Of a DNA stretch of 33,827 nt, positions 14,846-23,161 are shown piece by piece. Numbering within the stretch: position 1 is the first letter of the stretch; every line of letters starts with the position of its first letter. The notes beneath the pieces were generated by a model. It was not told the origin of the DNA. It saw only the letters and a program-made list of their open reading frames with translations, and ran no database searches. The stretch covers positions 1-33,827 of the forward strand of contig JAABQD010000012.1 in the NCBI GenBank assembly GCA_011391635.1, given 5' to 3'. The stretch is from Sulfurimonas sp. (GTDB taxonomy: Bacteria; Campylobacterota; Campylobacteria; Campylobacterales; Sulfurimonadaceae). The position numbers and the translations under genes are program-made.

Positions 14846-15691
14846 ATGAAAGATATACTGGATGCGATTCAAAGAAGTGCTATACGAATTAAAGATGCCA
14901 TTGATACCAAAGATATAGGGTATTCACAAAAAGAAAACAGTTCTGGAGAGACACAACTTCAGCTGGATATTCAGTGTGATTTAATTATCGAAGAGGAGTT
15001 ATCAAAAGTTCCTTCTGTACATACTATTGCGAGTGAAGAGAAAGAGCATGAAATGCTTATCCGTGAAAATGGAAAATATTTTATTGCATATGATCCGCTT
15101 GATGGCTCTTCTTTGATTGATGTCAACTTGAGTGTTGGTTCTATTTTTGGTATTTATGAAAAAACTTGGGGTGCTATCAACATGGTTGCTTCATGTTATG
15201 TGGTGTATGGACCTCGAGTTGAGATGGTTTTTGCAGAGACTAAGACGAAGCTTTACCTTCTTCAAGCTGGTGAATTTGAATTTGTCAAAGAGATTCACTT
15301 AAAAGAAAAAGGCAATCTCAATGCTCCTGGTGGAACACAACAAAATTGGCAACCTTACCACAAAGAGCTAGTAGATAGCTTTTTTGCTGATGGCTATCGT
15401 CTCCGATATTCTGGCGGAATGGTTCCAGATTTACACCAAATCTTGCTTAAAGGTGGTGGACTCTTTAGCTATCCAGCAACATCTGACAAACCAGATGGCA
15501 AACTTCGTAAACTCTTTGAAGTGTTTCCTTTTGCATTTATCTTTAAAATGGCGGGTGGTGATGCAATTGATGGTATTCACGAGGATATAATGAAACTTTC
15601 ACATGACCATATACATGGAACATCTCCATGTTTCTTTGGCTCAAAATATGAGATTGCAAGAGTAAAAGAAGTTTATGCAAAACATAGATAA
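14846..15691 (+). CDS. fbp: Fructose-1,6-bisphosphatase class 1
   Basis: The enzyme removes the 1-phosphate of fructose 1,6-bisphosphate for gluconeogenesis in the cytoplasm, using divalent metal. The 281-residue protein shows the metal-binding motif D-P-L-D-G-S-S at 83-89 preceded by E64/E65 in A-S-E-E-K, the Y-S-G-G-M-V-P-D loop and the C-terminal sugar-phosphate motif [10 protein letters not shown]. It starts on the base after the mobB stop codon and its end overlaps a small Cys-containing gene by 17 bp. Its presence suits an organism that fixes or assimilates small carbon compounds. Confidence 0.95.
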   Translation: MKDILDAIQRSAIRIKDAIDTKDIGYSQKENSSGETQLQLDIQCDLIIEEELSKVPSVHTIASEEKEHEMLIRENGKYFIAYDPLDGSSLIDVNLSVGSIFGIYEKTWGAINMVASCYVVYGPRVEMVFAETKTKLYLLQAGEFEFVKEIHLKEKGNLNAPGGTQQNWQPYHKELVDSFFADGYRLRYSGGMVPDLHQILLKGGGLFSYPATSDKPDGKLRKLFEVFPFAFIFKMAGGDAIDGIHEDIMKLSHDHIHGTSPCFFGSKYEIARVKEVYAKHR

Positions 15692-15881
15692 TCAAGTGTT
15701 GGATAAATTTGAACTCCATCTAAGTGAGATGATAGTGAGAATACAAAAGTGTCAAGAGGAAAAAAACTTAAAGAGTTGTAGTAAGTGTGAAGATTACCTT
15801 CACTGTGACTTAAGAGAAGACTATGTAAAGTCTGTATATAACAGCATGTCCAAGGGTGAGACAGGCGGATTTGAATTTTAA
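15675..15881 (+). CDS. Small cysteine-containing hypothetical protein
   Basis: A 68-residue protein of unknown function. It has C26 and then the cluster C35-x2-C38-x5-C44 in a charged helix-rich context, which could bind zinc or an iron-sulfur cluster, and ends in a glycine-rich [10 protein letters not shown] short gene between fbp and metG exists in Campylobacter jejuni (Cj0839c, from memory), so the conservation of place supports it as real. It overlaps fbp by 17 bp. Confidence 0.7.
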   Translation: MQNIDNQVLDKFELHLSEMIVRIQKCQEEKNLKSCSKCEDYLHCDLREDYVKSVYNSMSKGETGGFEF

Positions 15882-15902
15882 AATCATTAGACTCATAATT
15901 CT

Positions 15903-15985
15903 CGAAAAACAAAGTTTTTCGTAGCTTTAGGGGGTTGTAGGGACTATGTGTCCCTGCCACTAAAACGGACGCGTTCGTTTTAGTG
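15903..15985. repeat. Three successive perfect hairpins before metG
   Basis: CGAAAAAC/GTTTTTCG (15903-15921), AGGGAC/GTCCCT (15939-15955) and CACTAAAACG/CGTTTTAGTG (15958-15985, 10-bp stem) follow one another in the gap between the small Cys gene and metG. The first could end the upstream operon. The whole block has the look of a small mobile or REP-like intergenic repeat, but only one copy is present in the window. Confidence 0.5.
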
Positions 15986-16012
15986 TATAACATCAATAAA
16001 AAGGACAAAAAA

Positions 16013-17950
16013 TTGAGTAAATATATAACAACCCCTATCTACTATGTAAACGGCGAAGCACATATAGGACATGCGTACACAACTTTTATGGCAGATACAT
16101 TGACACGATATGAGAAGTTAAAAGGTGAAGATACCTACTTTTTAACAGGAACAGATGAACATGGTCAAAAGATTGAAGAGTCTGCACAAAAAAATGGAAA
16201 ACCTACACAAGAGTTTGCAGATGAAATAAGTGCAACTTTTAAAAATCTATGGGATGAGTTTGGTATATGCTATGATCAATTCATCAGAACGACAGATGAA
16301 GATCATAAAAAAGGTGTACAAAAAGCTTTTGAAGTGATGTATGCCAAAGGCGATATTTATAAAGATTTTTATGAGGGTCACTACTGTGTAAGCTGTGAGA
16401 CATTTTTTCCAGAAACACAACTCATTGATGGCGAATACTGTCCTGATTGTGGAAGAAGTACAAGTGTTATAAAAGAAGAGAGCTACTTTTTTAGACTTTC
16501 TAAATATGAGAATGCCCTTCTAGACCATTATAGTCAAAATCCAGATTTTATTTTGCCTCGTTCTCGTGCAAATGAAGTTATTAACTTTGTCAAAGGCGGT
16601 TTGCGTGATTTGTCTGTGACGCGAACATCTTTTACTTGGGGTGTAAAAATGCCTGAATCTATGCATGATGAGAAGCATGTTATGTATGTTTGGCTTGATG
16701 CACTCTTAAACTATATCACAGCACTTGGTTATGGCAAAGATGATGCAAAAATGAATTACTGGCCTGCATCTACGCAGTTTGTGGGCAAAGATATTCTCCG
16801 TTTTCATGCTATTTACTGGCCTGCATTTTTAATGAGTTTGGATTTACCTCTTCCAAAGCAGATTGGAGCACATGGCTGGTGGACAAGAGATGGCGAAAAA
16901 ATGTCTAAATCTAAGGGCAATGTCATTGCACCAAAAGAGGTTGCAGATGTCTATGGAGCTGAAAATTTACGCTATTTTATGCTCAGAGAAGTGCCATTTG
17001 GTCAAGATGGAGATTTTTCTCAACGCGCTTTTATCGATAGAATCAACTCTGAACTTAGCAATGATTTAGGGAATCTTCTCAATCGTATCATTGGTATGAG
17101 TGGAAAATACTCTGAATATGAGATAGATAGTGTCGATGTTGCAAAATTTCATAAAAAAGAGCTTGATGCTATGAATAGTGTTTTAGATTCACTCGACACT
17201 TACATGGAAAATTTACAAACACATAGATATCTTGAGGAGCTTTGGAGAGTTTTTGCCATAGGAAATAAAGCCATAGAAGAACATGCTCCATGGGTTAAAA
17301 TGAAAGAGGAGAAAAAAGATGAAGCACTTGCAACTGTAGCACTTGTTGCAAATATTTTGGCAAAAGCTTCTATCATGCTCTCTCCTGTCATGCCAAAAAT
17401 TACAAATGTAATTGCGGATGCACTCAATTTCAAAATAGACAATTCGAGCTATCAAGAGTTAATTTTAGATAAAAAATTACTAAAACTATTTAATATAAAG
17501 GTAGTTCCACCACTTTTTCCTCGAGTAGAAGAGCCTCTTATGCCAGAAGCTCCAAAAGCGATGCTTGAGACAAAACCTAAAGAGGAGAAAAAAGAGGTAA
17601 AAGCTGAGAAACAAGAGATGGATAATCTCATAGAGATTGGTCAGTTCTTTGAAACATCTCTCAAGGTTGGTGTGATTGTAGAAGCAGAGGAAGTGCCAAA
17701 AAGTAAAAAACTTCTCAAACTTCAAGTTGATTTAGGAGAAGGAACACTCAGACAAGTGGTCGCAGGAATCAGAGAGTATTATGAACCGCAGGATTTGGTC
17801 AATACGCAGGTGTGTGTTGTAGCAAATCTTAAACCTGCAAAACTTATGGGAATGACTTCTGAGGGAATGCTTTTGGCTGCTAAAGATGAAGATGGTTTAT
17901 GTTTAGTACGCCCAGAGAAACCTAAAAAAGCCGGTACACCGATTGGATGA
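16013..17950 (+). CDS. metG: Methionyl-tRNA synthetase with C-terminal tRNA-binding domain
   Basis: This enzyme charges initiator and elongator tRNA-Met. The HIGH motif is at 17-20 and K-M-S-K-S at 296-300. A zinc knuckle is formed by C125, C128, C143 and C146. The last 100 or so residues, after a lysine-glutamate linker, form an EMAP/Arc1p-like tRNA-binding domain (I-E-I-G-Q-F-F-E-T-S-L-K-V-G). The frame can be read from a GTG at 15983, but AAGGA at 16001-16005 sits 7 bp before a TTG at 16013, and the protein then starts M-S-K-Y-I-T-T-P-I-Y-Y as in related enzymes; 645 residues. It overlaps the next gene by ATGA. Confidence 0.95.
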   Translation: MSKYITTPIYYVNGEAHIGHAYTTFMADTLTRYEKLKGEDTYFLTGTDEHGQKIEESAQKNGKPTQEFADEISATFKNLWDEFGICYDQFIRTTDEDHKKGVQKAFEVMYAKGDIYKDFYEGHYCVSCETFFPETQLIDGEYCPDCGRSTSVIKEESYFFRLSKYENALLDHYSQNPDFILPRSRANEVINFVKGGLRDLSVTRTSFTWGVKMPESMHDEKHVMYVWLDALLNYITALGYGKDDAKMNYWPASTQFVGKDILRFHAIYWPAFLMSLDLPLPKQIGAHGWWTRDGEKMSKSKGNVIAPKEVADVYGAENLRYFMLREVPFGQDGDFSQRAFIDRINSELSNDLGNLLNRIIGMSGKYSEYEIDSVDVAKFHKKELDAMNSVLDSLDTYMENLQTHRYLEELWRVFAIGNKAIEEHAPWVKMKEEKKDEALATVALVANILAKASIMLSPVMPKITNVIADALNFKIDNSSYQELILDKKLLKLFNIKVVPPLFPRVEEPLMPEAPKAMLETKPKEEKKEVKAEKQEMDNLIEIGQFFETSLKVGVIVEAEEVPKSKKLLKLQVDLGEGTLRQVVAGIREYYEPQDLVNTQVCVVANLKPAKLMGMTSEGMLLAAKDEDGLCLVRPEKPKKAGTPIG

Positions 17951-18957
17951 GACTTGAAAATATCCTCGCTCTCACATATGGCAGACTTATTAATGAGCCA
18001 TTTGTAAACAGTTTTGAAAATATTGTCTTTGAAGCTTCAAAGATAAAAAGAGGAGATCTTTTTATCGCTTTTGATGACAAAGCAATACCAACAGCACTGC
18101 AAAATGGTGCGTATGGAGTTATTTTCGAGAGACCTACACAAATCAGTGATAATGAGATTGCTTGGATTAAAGTTTCTAATGTCGAAGATGCTCTCAAACG
18201 ACTTCTTCGCTTTCGATTGATAGAAAAAGAGGTCGTAGTTTATGAATGCAACGAAATTATCCTCAAACTCGCGCTTCAAATCATCACAGAATCCAATTTT
18301 ATAGCACTCCATGGGGATATACAATCTATAGCCAAAACAATCTGGCATGTGGAACACAAATCTACTCTGCTCTTTTGCCCTGCTCTTACACCAAAAGATA
18401 TCTTTACAACGATTAAATCAGTTCCAAAAACAGATGGAGAGTCCATTATGATTATGGAACAAACTCTCTTTGAGACTTCATTTGTCTATGATTCTGTTTT
18501 TTATGAGCGACAGCTTTTATCTCCCTTCTTTATCCCTTACTTAGAGGAGTTACTATGCCTTCTAAAAATGCTCAAAATCAACTTCAGACTCAAAAAGTTT
18601 ACACCCATAGAGCATTTTGAAGCAGTTTTTACAAATAAGAAATTTGAAATCAAAGAGTTCGGTACAAGTGATAAGGTACTCATTTTTGAGCCAAATGCCT
18701 CGCTTATAGAGAGTGAAATCGTTTTTTTACAAAAACAAGCAAATTGGGCAAAGATACTCTTTATACTTCCACATGCCAGTGGATATGAAGAGAAAGATAA
18801 TATTTTTCTCTATTGTAAAGAGTATGAAATTTTTAACATATTGCATGGTAATCATTTTCATTTTGCTCTTATTGTAGGTGTCAACAAAAATATACTCACA
18901 AAAAAATTGCCAATTTCACCAATACAGACGCAATTAACCCTTAATTTGAGTTATTGA
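17947..18957 (+). CDS. MurF N-terminal-domain-like protein without an ATP site
   Basis: The first 80 residues resemble the UDP-sugar-binding domain of MurF and MurE: E-A-S-K-I-K-R-G-D-L-F-I-A-F-D and A-L-Q-N-G-A-Y-G-V-I-F-E. After that a Mur ligase should show a G-T-N-G-K-T loop, but here the matching place reads A-L-H-G-D-I-Q-S-I-A-K-T (with K-T but no intact P-loop), and no Mur catalytic domain follows. The 336-residue protein is therefore probably not a ligase. It overlaps metG by 4 bp, and an unassigned gene occupies this place in Campylobacter jejuni (Cj0837c, from memory), so it seems to be a conserved family rather than a decayed gene. Two copies of the dispersed 10-mer lie in it. Confidence 0.65.
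   Translation: MRLENILALTYGRLINEPFVNSFENIVFEASKIKRGDLFIAFDDKAIPTALQNGAYGVIFERPTQISDNEIAWIKVSNVEDALKRLLRFRLIEKEVVVYECNEIILKLALQIITESNFIALHGDIQSIAKTIWHVEHKSTLLFCPALTPKDIFTTIKSVPKTDGESIMIMEQTLFETSFVYDSVFYERQLLSPFFIPYLEELLCLLKMLKINFRLKKFTPIEHFEAVFTNKKFEIKEFGTSDKVLIFEPNASLIESEIVFLQKQANWAKILFILPHASGYEEKDNIFLYCKEYEIFNILHGNHFHFALIVGVNKNILTKKLPISPIQTQLTLNLSY
18344..18353 (+). repeat. GGCATGTGGA motif in the MurF-like gene, copy 1
   Basis: It is read as W-H-V-E, the only copy in this reading frame in the window. Confidence 0.85.
18768..18777 (-). repeat. GGCATGTGGA motif in the MurF-like gene, copy 2
   Basis: The complement encodes part of L-P-H-A-S, the same peptide as in NifN. Confidence 0.85.
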
Positions 18958-18958
18958 T

Positions 18959-20182
18959 TTGATACAAATATTTTCTCTTTTTCTTGTTTTACAAACACTT
19001 CTTTTTGCCTCTTTTAGTGGTGTGATTGTGGATAAAAATAGCTTAAAACCTCTCGAGCAAGTTATTGTTAGTGATTCAAAAAAGAGTGTAAAAAGCGATG
19101 AAAATGGCTCATTTAGCATAGAAAGCGATGAAAAATTGCTTCATATTAAAGCGTATGGCTATAAACCACTTACTTTTGAAATGAATGCAAACTCTAAGCA
19201 AATCAGAGTTGAACCAATTCATATCAAAGCACTCTATCTCACTTTTTGGGGTGCAGGAATAAACTCAAAAACCTTAAAAAATATATTACAAATTATAGAT
19301 GAAAGAGAACTTAATGCGATTGTTATCGATATCAAAAATGAGTATGGCTCAACATCCTTCAAAACAGGGTTTGATCAAGCAAATAGTTATGGTGCTTGGC
19401 ACAATCGAACCATCAAAAATATCGAAAGTTTTATGGCTTTAATGAAACAAAAAAATATTTATACCATCGCAAGAGTAGTTACCTTTAAAGATGAGCTACA
19501 AGCTATCAATAATCCAAGCTATGCTGTTGCAGACAAAGAGGGCAAAATTTGGAGAGATGGCGATGGTATGGCTTGGGTTGATCCATTTGATACAAGAGCC
19601 CACGACTACACCATTTCAATAGCCGAAGAGGCTGCAAAAGTTGGTTTTGATGAGATAAATTTTGACTATATCCGTTTTCCTACAAGAGAGGGGTTATCTT
19701 ATTCAAAAGAGAGCAATCAGGAAAATAGAATCCAAGCAATAGGCGAATTTTTAGACGAAGCACAAAAGAGATTACGAAAATACGGTGTTTTTATTTCAGC
19801 GGATACTTACGGAAATATTTGCTGGACGGACGATGATAACAACATCGGTCAAACCGTAGAATCTTTAGCACAACATGCAGATTATCTTGCCCCAATGCTC
19901 TATCCCTCTGGATTTGCGAGTGGTTCATTTAATTTTCAACACCCTTCTGAATATCCACATGCCGTTATTTACAGAAGTATCAAACATATTGAAAATATTA
20001 TCGAACCAAAAAGGGTGCGTCCTTGGTTGCAATATTTCAAAGATTATGCACACAAAAAAAGAAACTATGGAAACTTCGAGGTCAATGAACAGATACGAGC
20101 GACCAAAGATGTGCAAACAAGTGGCTGGATGATGTGGTCACCCTCAAGTAGCTACCATTTAGCCTATTTCAAAAAATTATAA
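18959..20182 (+). CDS. Secreted putative glycoside hydrolase (DUF4015)
   Basis: The 407-residue protein has a signal peptide (about 1-18), a short carboxypeptidase-regulatory-like beta domain (S-G-V-I-V-D-K...Y-G-Y-K-P-L), and then a TIM-barrel-like domain of the DUF4015 putative glycoside hydrolase family. Markers are N-A-I-V-I-D-I-K-N-E-Y-G, W-V-D-P-F, F-D-E-I-N-F-D-Y-I-R-F-P and the ending W-M-M-W-S-P-S-S-S-Y. The substrate is unknown; the acidic residues in D-Y-I-R-F-P and D-I-K are candidates for catalysis. It starts with TTG, one base after the MurF-like stop codon, with no clear ribosome binding site, so translation is probably coupled. The 3' end overlaps the convergent peptidase gene by 6 bp. 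Confidence 0.85.
   Translation: MIQIFSLFLVLQTLLFASFSGVIVDKNSLKPLEQVIVSDSKKSVKSDENGSFSIESDEKLLHIKAYGYKPLTFEMNANSKQIRVEPIHIKALYLTFWGAGINSKTLKNILQIIDERELNAIVIDIKNEYGSTSFKTGFDQANSYGAWHNRTIKNIESFMALMKQKNIYTIARVVTFKDELQAINNPSYAVADKEGKIWRDGDGMAWVDPFDTRAHDYTISIAEEAAKVGFDEINFDYIRFPTREGLSYSKESNQENRIQAIGEFLDEAQKRLRKYGVFISADTYGNICWTDDDNNIGQTVESLAQHADYLAPMLYPSGFASGSFNFQHPSEYPHAVIYRSIKHIENIIEPKRVRPWLQYFKDYAHKKRNYGNFEVNEQIRATKDVQTSGWMMWSPSSSYHLAYFKKL
19954..19963 (-). repeat. GGCATGTGGA motif in the DUF4015 gene
   Basis: The complement encodes part of Y-P-H-A-V. Confidence 0.85.
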
Positions 20183-20830
20183 ATGGATGCGTTTGAGTTC
20201 TCTTCTTTGAAGGGTTGCATTGGGAATGTAGTTATGTACAAGGGTATGAAAGTTTTTGGAGTGATTCATATGGACTAAATGTGCGAGTTCATGGACAACT
20301 ACATAATCAATAAGCTCTTTTTTGACTTTCATGAGTTCGGTATTGAGTGTTATAACTCTTTTTGAGCTACAACTTCCCCATCTGCTTCGCATCTTCCTAA
20401 ATTTTATCTCTTTATATTCAAGATTCATAACAATGGCATAGTGCTTCACACGGGGAGACAGATACTCCATTGCAAAGAATTTATAAAAATTATCATAGCA
20501 TTGAAGGATGTTTTTTTGATTGATAACTTTTAGTTTAGATAAACTCTCTCGCAAGAGCTCTGCTTCTTGAATATCAATGCTATACACATCGCCAAAAAGC
20601 AACACTTCATCTTCTAGATTGACCGATGCTGGTTTAGCAGAACTGATTTTGAAAAGATGCCCTCGTATCCAAGACTCTTTTTTTGTGAGCAGTTCGATAA
20701 TGAAGTTTTGAGAAACTTTTGGAGTTTTGAGAAGCACTTTTGCATCTTTATTAACGCTGATATAACTATTTTTAAGTTTTGGTTTGCAGATATGCTCAAT
20801 CTCCAAATCTTTGAAAACAATTTTATTCAT
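20177..20830 (-). CDS. YgjP-like zinc metallopeptidase (DUF45)
   Basis: The product is a cytoplasmic metallopeptidase of the YgjP/WLM group. The zinc site is H-E-L-A-H at about 180-184 with a third ligand H195 in S-K-N-F-H, preceded by the family motif M-R-S-R-W-G-S-C-S. Substrates are not known. The ATG at 20830 gives 217 residues and overlaps the end of queC by 8 bp; a TTG at 20845 in the same frame, close behind GGGAG, would add five residues. The two genes are evidently co-transcribed. Confidence 0.88.
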   Translation of the reverse strand: MNKIVFKDLEIEHICKPKLKNSYISVNKDAKVLLKTPKVSQNFIIELLTKKESWIRGHLFKISSAKPASVNLEDEVLLFGDVYSIDIQEAELLRESLSKLKVINQKNILQCYDNFYKFFAMEYLSPRVKHYAIVMNLEYKEIKFRKMRSRWGSCSSKRVITLNTELMKVKKELIDYVVVHELAHLVHMNHSKNFHTLVHNYIPNATLQRRELKRIHL

Positions 20831-21503
20831 AAGGAATTGGGTCAATCACTCCCGCTAATTTAAAGCCACCAAGTCTCAATCTACAGCTATCACAAACTCC
20901 ACATGCCACTTCTTCATTTTTATAGCAACTCCAAGTGAGTTCAAGTGGCACATGAAGCTCTAATGCCTTTTGCACAATTTGTGATTTTTTGAGATGTACT
21001 AATGGCATTTTAATCTCTATATTTGTCTCATCTTTTGTACCAAGATTGATACTCTGTTGCATACTTTTTATGTAAGATTCTCTACAATCAGGGTAACCAC
21101 TACTATCCTCTTCTACCACGCCAATAGCGATAAACTCCGCACCCTCTTTTTCTGCAATAGCTGCTGCCATACTTAAAAATATACCATTTCTAAATGGAAC
21201 ATAAGTCACAGGTACGCCCTCTTCTATCCCACCAACAGGAACTTCTATATTTCTATCCGTAAGAGCGGATGCACCAAGATGTTTAAAAAAGTCTAAATCA
21301 AGCACATATCTGTTTGTTACGCTTAGGGCATTACAGATTTTTAAAAAACACTCTAACTCTTTGGTTTGCGTTCTTTGGTCATAATTAAAATGCACTGCAA
21401 TAATCTCACAGCCATCTTTTTGCATCATATAGGCACCGAGTGTTGAATCCATACCACCACTCATGATACAAACTGCTTTTTTCTTTTTATTTTCTTCTTT
21501 CAT
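20823..21503 (-). CDS. queC: 7-cyano-7-deazaguanine synthase QueC
   Basis: QueC converts 7-carboxy-7-deazaguanine to preQ0 with ATP and ammonia, a step of queuosine synthesis for tRNA. The 226-residue protein has the pyrophosphatase loop S-G-G-M-D-S-T at 15-21 and the zinc site C193, C201, C204, C207 (C-G-V-C-D-S-C). A copy of the dispersed 10-mer encodes the A-C-G that contains C201. It leads the two-gene unit with the YgjP-like peptidase. The space upstream is too short for a preQ1 riboswitch and shows no such fold. Confidence 0.93.
   Translation of the reverse strand: MKEENKKKKAVCIMSGGMDSTLGAYMMQKDGCEIIAVHFNYDQRTQTKELECFLKICNALSVTNRYVLDLDFFKHLGASALTDRNIEVPVGGIEEGVPVTYVPFRNGIFLSMAAAIAEKEGAEFIAIGVVEEDSSGYPDCRESYIKSMQQSINLGTKDETNIEIKMPLVHLKKSQIVQKALELHVPLELTWSCYKNEEVACGVCDSCRLRLGGFKLAGVIDPIPYE
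20898..20907 (-). repeat. GGCATGTGGA motif in queC
   Basis: On the coding strand it reads directly and encodes A-C-G, including zinc ligand C201. Confidence 0.85.
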
Positions 21504-21561
21504 AGGTATATTTTAACATACATAATATATTTTTTTAATATGCATTAAATTTATTACGCAA

Positions 21562-21567
21562 TATAAT
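21562..21567 (+). promoter_or_regulatory. -10 box for the YjfB-like gene
   Basis: TATAAT lies 28 bp before the ATG. No sigma-28 or sigma-54 consensus was found here, though YjfB-type genes are often expressed with motility genes. Confidence 0.45.
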
Positions 21568-21595
21568 GTGGGCATATTACTAAAAAGGAGATACT

Positions 21596-21775
21596 ATGGA
21601 TGTATCATCATCAACAGGAGCTGTGAATAACACTGTTCAAATAGAAGCTCTTAAAAAATCTATGGAAGTTCAAGAAAGAAGCGTTCTAAAAGTTCTTGAA
21701 AGTGCTGACGAGCAATCAAAACAGATGAGTGCTCAAAAAACTGGTATGGGCAACAGTTTAAACCTTACTGCATAA
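21596..21775 (+). CDS. YjfB-like putative motility protein
   Basis: A 59-residue protein that starts M-D-V-S-S-S-T-G, continues with a helical V-Q-I-E-A-L-K-K-S-M-E-V-Q-E-R-S-V-L-K-V-L-E-S-A and ends G-N-S-L-N-L-T-A. The layout, with a short N-terminal segment, a glutamine-rich helix and a G-x-x-L-x-x-x-A end, is that of the YjfB family of putative motility proteins. Its function is unknown. AGGAG at 21586-21590 precedes the ATG by 5 bp and a perfect terminator hairpin follows 4 bp after the stop codon, so it forms a complete one-gene unit. Confidence 0.75.
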   Translation: MDVSSSTGAVNNTVQIEALKKSMEVQERSVLKVLESADEQSKQMSAQKTGMGNSLNLTA

Positions 21776-21779
21776 TCAA

Positions 21780-21804
21780 AATCATGTACTTCTCGTACAT
21801 GATT
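21780..21804 (+). terminator. Terminator of the YjfB-like gene
   Basis: AATCATGTAC and GTACATGATT form a perfect 10-bp stem with loop TTCTC, followed by TATAAATTTCTT. Confidence 0.7.
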
Positions 21805-21841
21805 TATAAATTTCTTACCAAGTTGGAATGAGTTATGCTTA

Positions 21842-21859
21842 TCATAAAAAATTTTATGA
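21842..21859 (+). other. Hairpin touching the ribosome binding site of a small ORF
   Basis: TCATAAAA and TTTTATGA form an 8-bp stem with a 2-base formal loop, ending just before AGGTG at 21861-21865. It could modulate translation of the small gene at 21872. Confidence 0.35.
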
Positions 21860-21871
21860 GAGGTGAACACC

Positions 21872-21955
21872 ATGCTTTACAAATCTATAATAGTTTTTAA
21901 AAATTTATTCAGACGCAGAAGATGGGGTGAAAATCATAGACTTTTTTATGTCTAA
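21872..21955 (+). CDS. Candidate 27-residue basic peptide
   Basis: This short frame starts with ATG 6 bp after AGGTG. It encodes a short hydrophobic stretch (M-L-Y-K-S-I-I-V-F-K-N-L-F) followed by R-R-R-R-W-G-E-N-H-R-L-F-Y-V. A hydrophobic start with a strongly basic tail recalls some small toxins and membrane peptides. The surrounding RNA has a hairpin before the ribosome binding site and a second one (AGAC...GTCT) over the stop codon, so the segment could instead be a small RNA. The evidence is limited to the ribosome binding site and amino-acid composition. Confidence 0.4.
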   Translation: MLYKSIIVFKNLFRRRRWGENHRLFYV

Positions 21956-22041
21956 CCTCATTTCTTGAGTCTTATCAAAAATCTATAATACGCTCAGTAT
22001 AAAGAGTAGCGTTACATTTTTAAAGTGATTTTTTCAATAAA

Positions 22042-22060
22042 GAGTGGTTTAAATCCACCC
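22042..22060 (-). terminator. Terminator at the end of corA
   Basis: On the minus strand GGGTGG and CCACTC pair around ATTTAAA with one G-T pair, followed by TTTATTG. The stem includes the last codons and stop of corA. Confidence 0.5.
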
Positions 22061-23002
22061 TTTCTTTTTAAAAATCCATATTGGTGTAATTGAAGAGAGT
22101 ATCATAAGCCCTACTGAGAAGATATAGCCATATTCCCAGTGAAGTTCTGGCAATAAATCAAAGTTCATGCCGTAAATACTCGCAATAAGGGTTGGTGGCA
22201 AAAATACTACATTGACGATTGTAAACATTTTAATTACTTTATTTTGTTCAATACTTAAAACACCAATAAATATATTTTGTAAATAATCCAATCTTTCAAA
22301 ATTAAAATTTGTATATTCTATCAGTGACTTTATATCTTTAATCATTATAGGTATGATACTTCTACCCTCATGATGTTTATTGGATTTAAGAAGTGCACTT
22401 AAAATTCTCTGCTTATCTGTTAAATTTTCTCTAATTTTAATATTTAAATCTTCAAACGAAGAGATTTTTTCCAATATCTCTTCATCATCGTTTGCATAAT
22501 CTGTAAAAACATGTTTTCTTATTTTTGCTATTTCTTTTGATAAATTTTCAATTGTATCCGCATCGGCATCAATTCTGATATCGATAATTTCACAAAAAAT
22601 GGAAAATCCATCTTTAAACTCTTTTGGTGAATTTAATAGTTTTCGCGTAAAGGTATTAAAACTTGCTAACTTTTTATATCGTATCGAAATAAGAAGATTT
22701 TCTTGTAAAATAAATGAAACTGTTTCATTAAATGCAAAATTATCATTATTTATAAGAAAGTAACTATTGATTTCGATTCTATTATTCTCTTCCCAATAGC
22801 GAGAACTTAGCTCAATCTCCTCACTCTCTTGCTTTGTAGGAAACTGTATGCTAAAGATTGATTCAACTGTTTTAACCTCTTCAGGAGTGGGAGAAATCAT
22901 ATCAATCCAAATAATATTGGCGATATCACCCTCTTCTTCTAAAATAGAAAAATTTTCAATGACTTCTAATTTTATCCCTTTTTTTATAAAACCATTTATC
23001 AT
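22049..23002 (-). CDS. corA: CorA family magnesium/cobalt transporter
   Basis: CorA forms a pentameric inner-membrane channel for Mg2+ and related ions. The 317-residue protein has the long cytoplasmic funnel domain, then two membrane segments at the C-terminus, with the diagnostic Y-G-M-N-F at about 277-281 between them and the basic end K-K-K-G-W-I. The frame extends to a GTG at 23008, but GAGGAG on the minus strand lies 5 bp before the ATG at 23002, so that start is used. It stands alone between the small-gene region and the divergent ppk2. Confidence 0.93.
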   Translation of the reverse strand: MINGFIKKGIKLEVIENFSILEEEGDIANIIWIDMISPTPEEVKTVESIFSIQFPTKQESEEIELSSRYWEENNRIEINSYFLINNDNFAFNETVSFILQENLLISIRYKKLASFNTFTRKLLNSPKEFKDGFSIFCEIIDIRIDADADTIENLSKEIAKIRKHVFTDYANDDEEILEKISSFEDLNIKIRENLTDKQRILSALLKSNKHHEGRSIIPIMIKDIKSLIEYTNFNFERLDYLQNIFIGVLSIEQNKVIKMFTIVNVVFLPPTLIASIYGMNFDLLPELHWEYGYIFSVGLMILSSITPIWIFKKKGWI

Positions 23003-23112
23003 AAACACTCCTCTACTTCTCTATTTTAGCAACTAAATCATAAAGTGAATTGTATCTAATTTAAATCAAAATTATATTTTTTAAGTGACTCTTTTTAGCT
23101 ATTATTTTTTGA

Positions 23113-23118
23113 TATAAT
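23113..23118 (+). promoter_or_regulatory. -10 box for ppk2
   Basis: TATAAT, in the context TTTTTTGATATAAT, lies 43 bp before the ppk2 ATG. Confidence 0.5.
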
Positions 23119-23161
23119 TCCAAGAAACATAAACTTTCACAAATAAATCAACGGATTCTAA

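Noticed and set aside
15673..16008. 111-codon minus-strand frame across the metG leader
   Set aside because: It runs through three hairpins and the small Cys gene, with no recognisable domain; the inverted repeats simply lack stop codons in that frame.
15882..16012. T-box or SAM riboswitch before metG
   Set aside because: No T-box sequence, specifier loop or SAM-I core could be found; the hairpins are simple stems, and T-boxes are not known from Campylobacterota.
20598..20863. Small frames inside the YgjP-like gene
   Set aside because: They are alternative-frame readings of the peptidase gene without ribosome binding sites or motifs.
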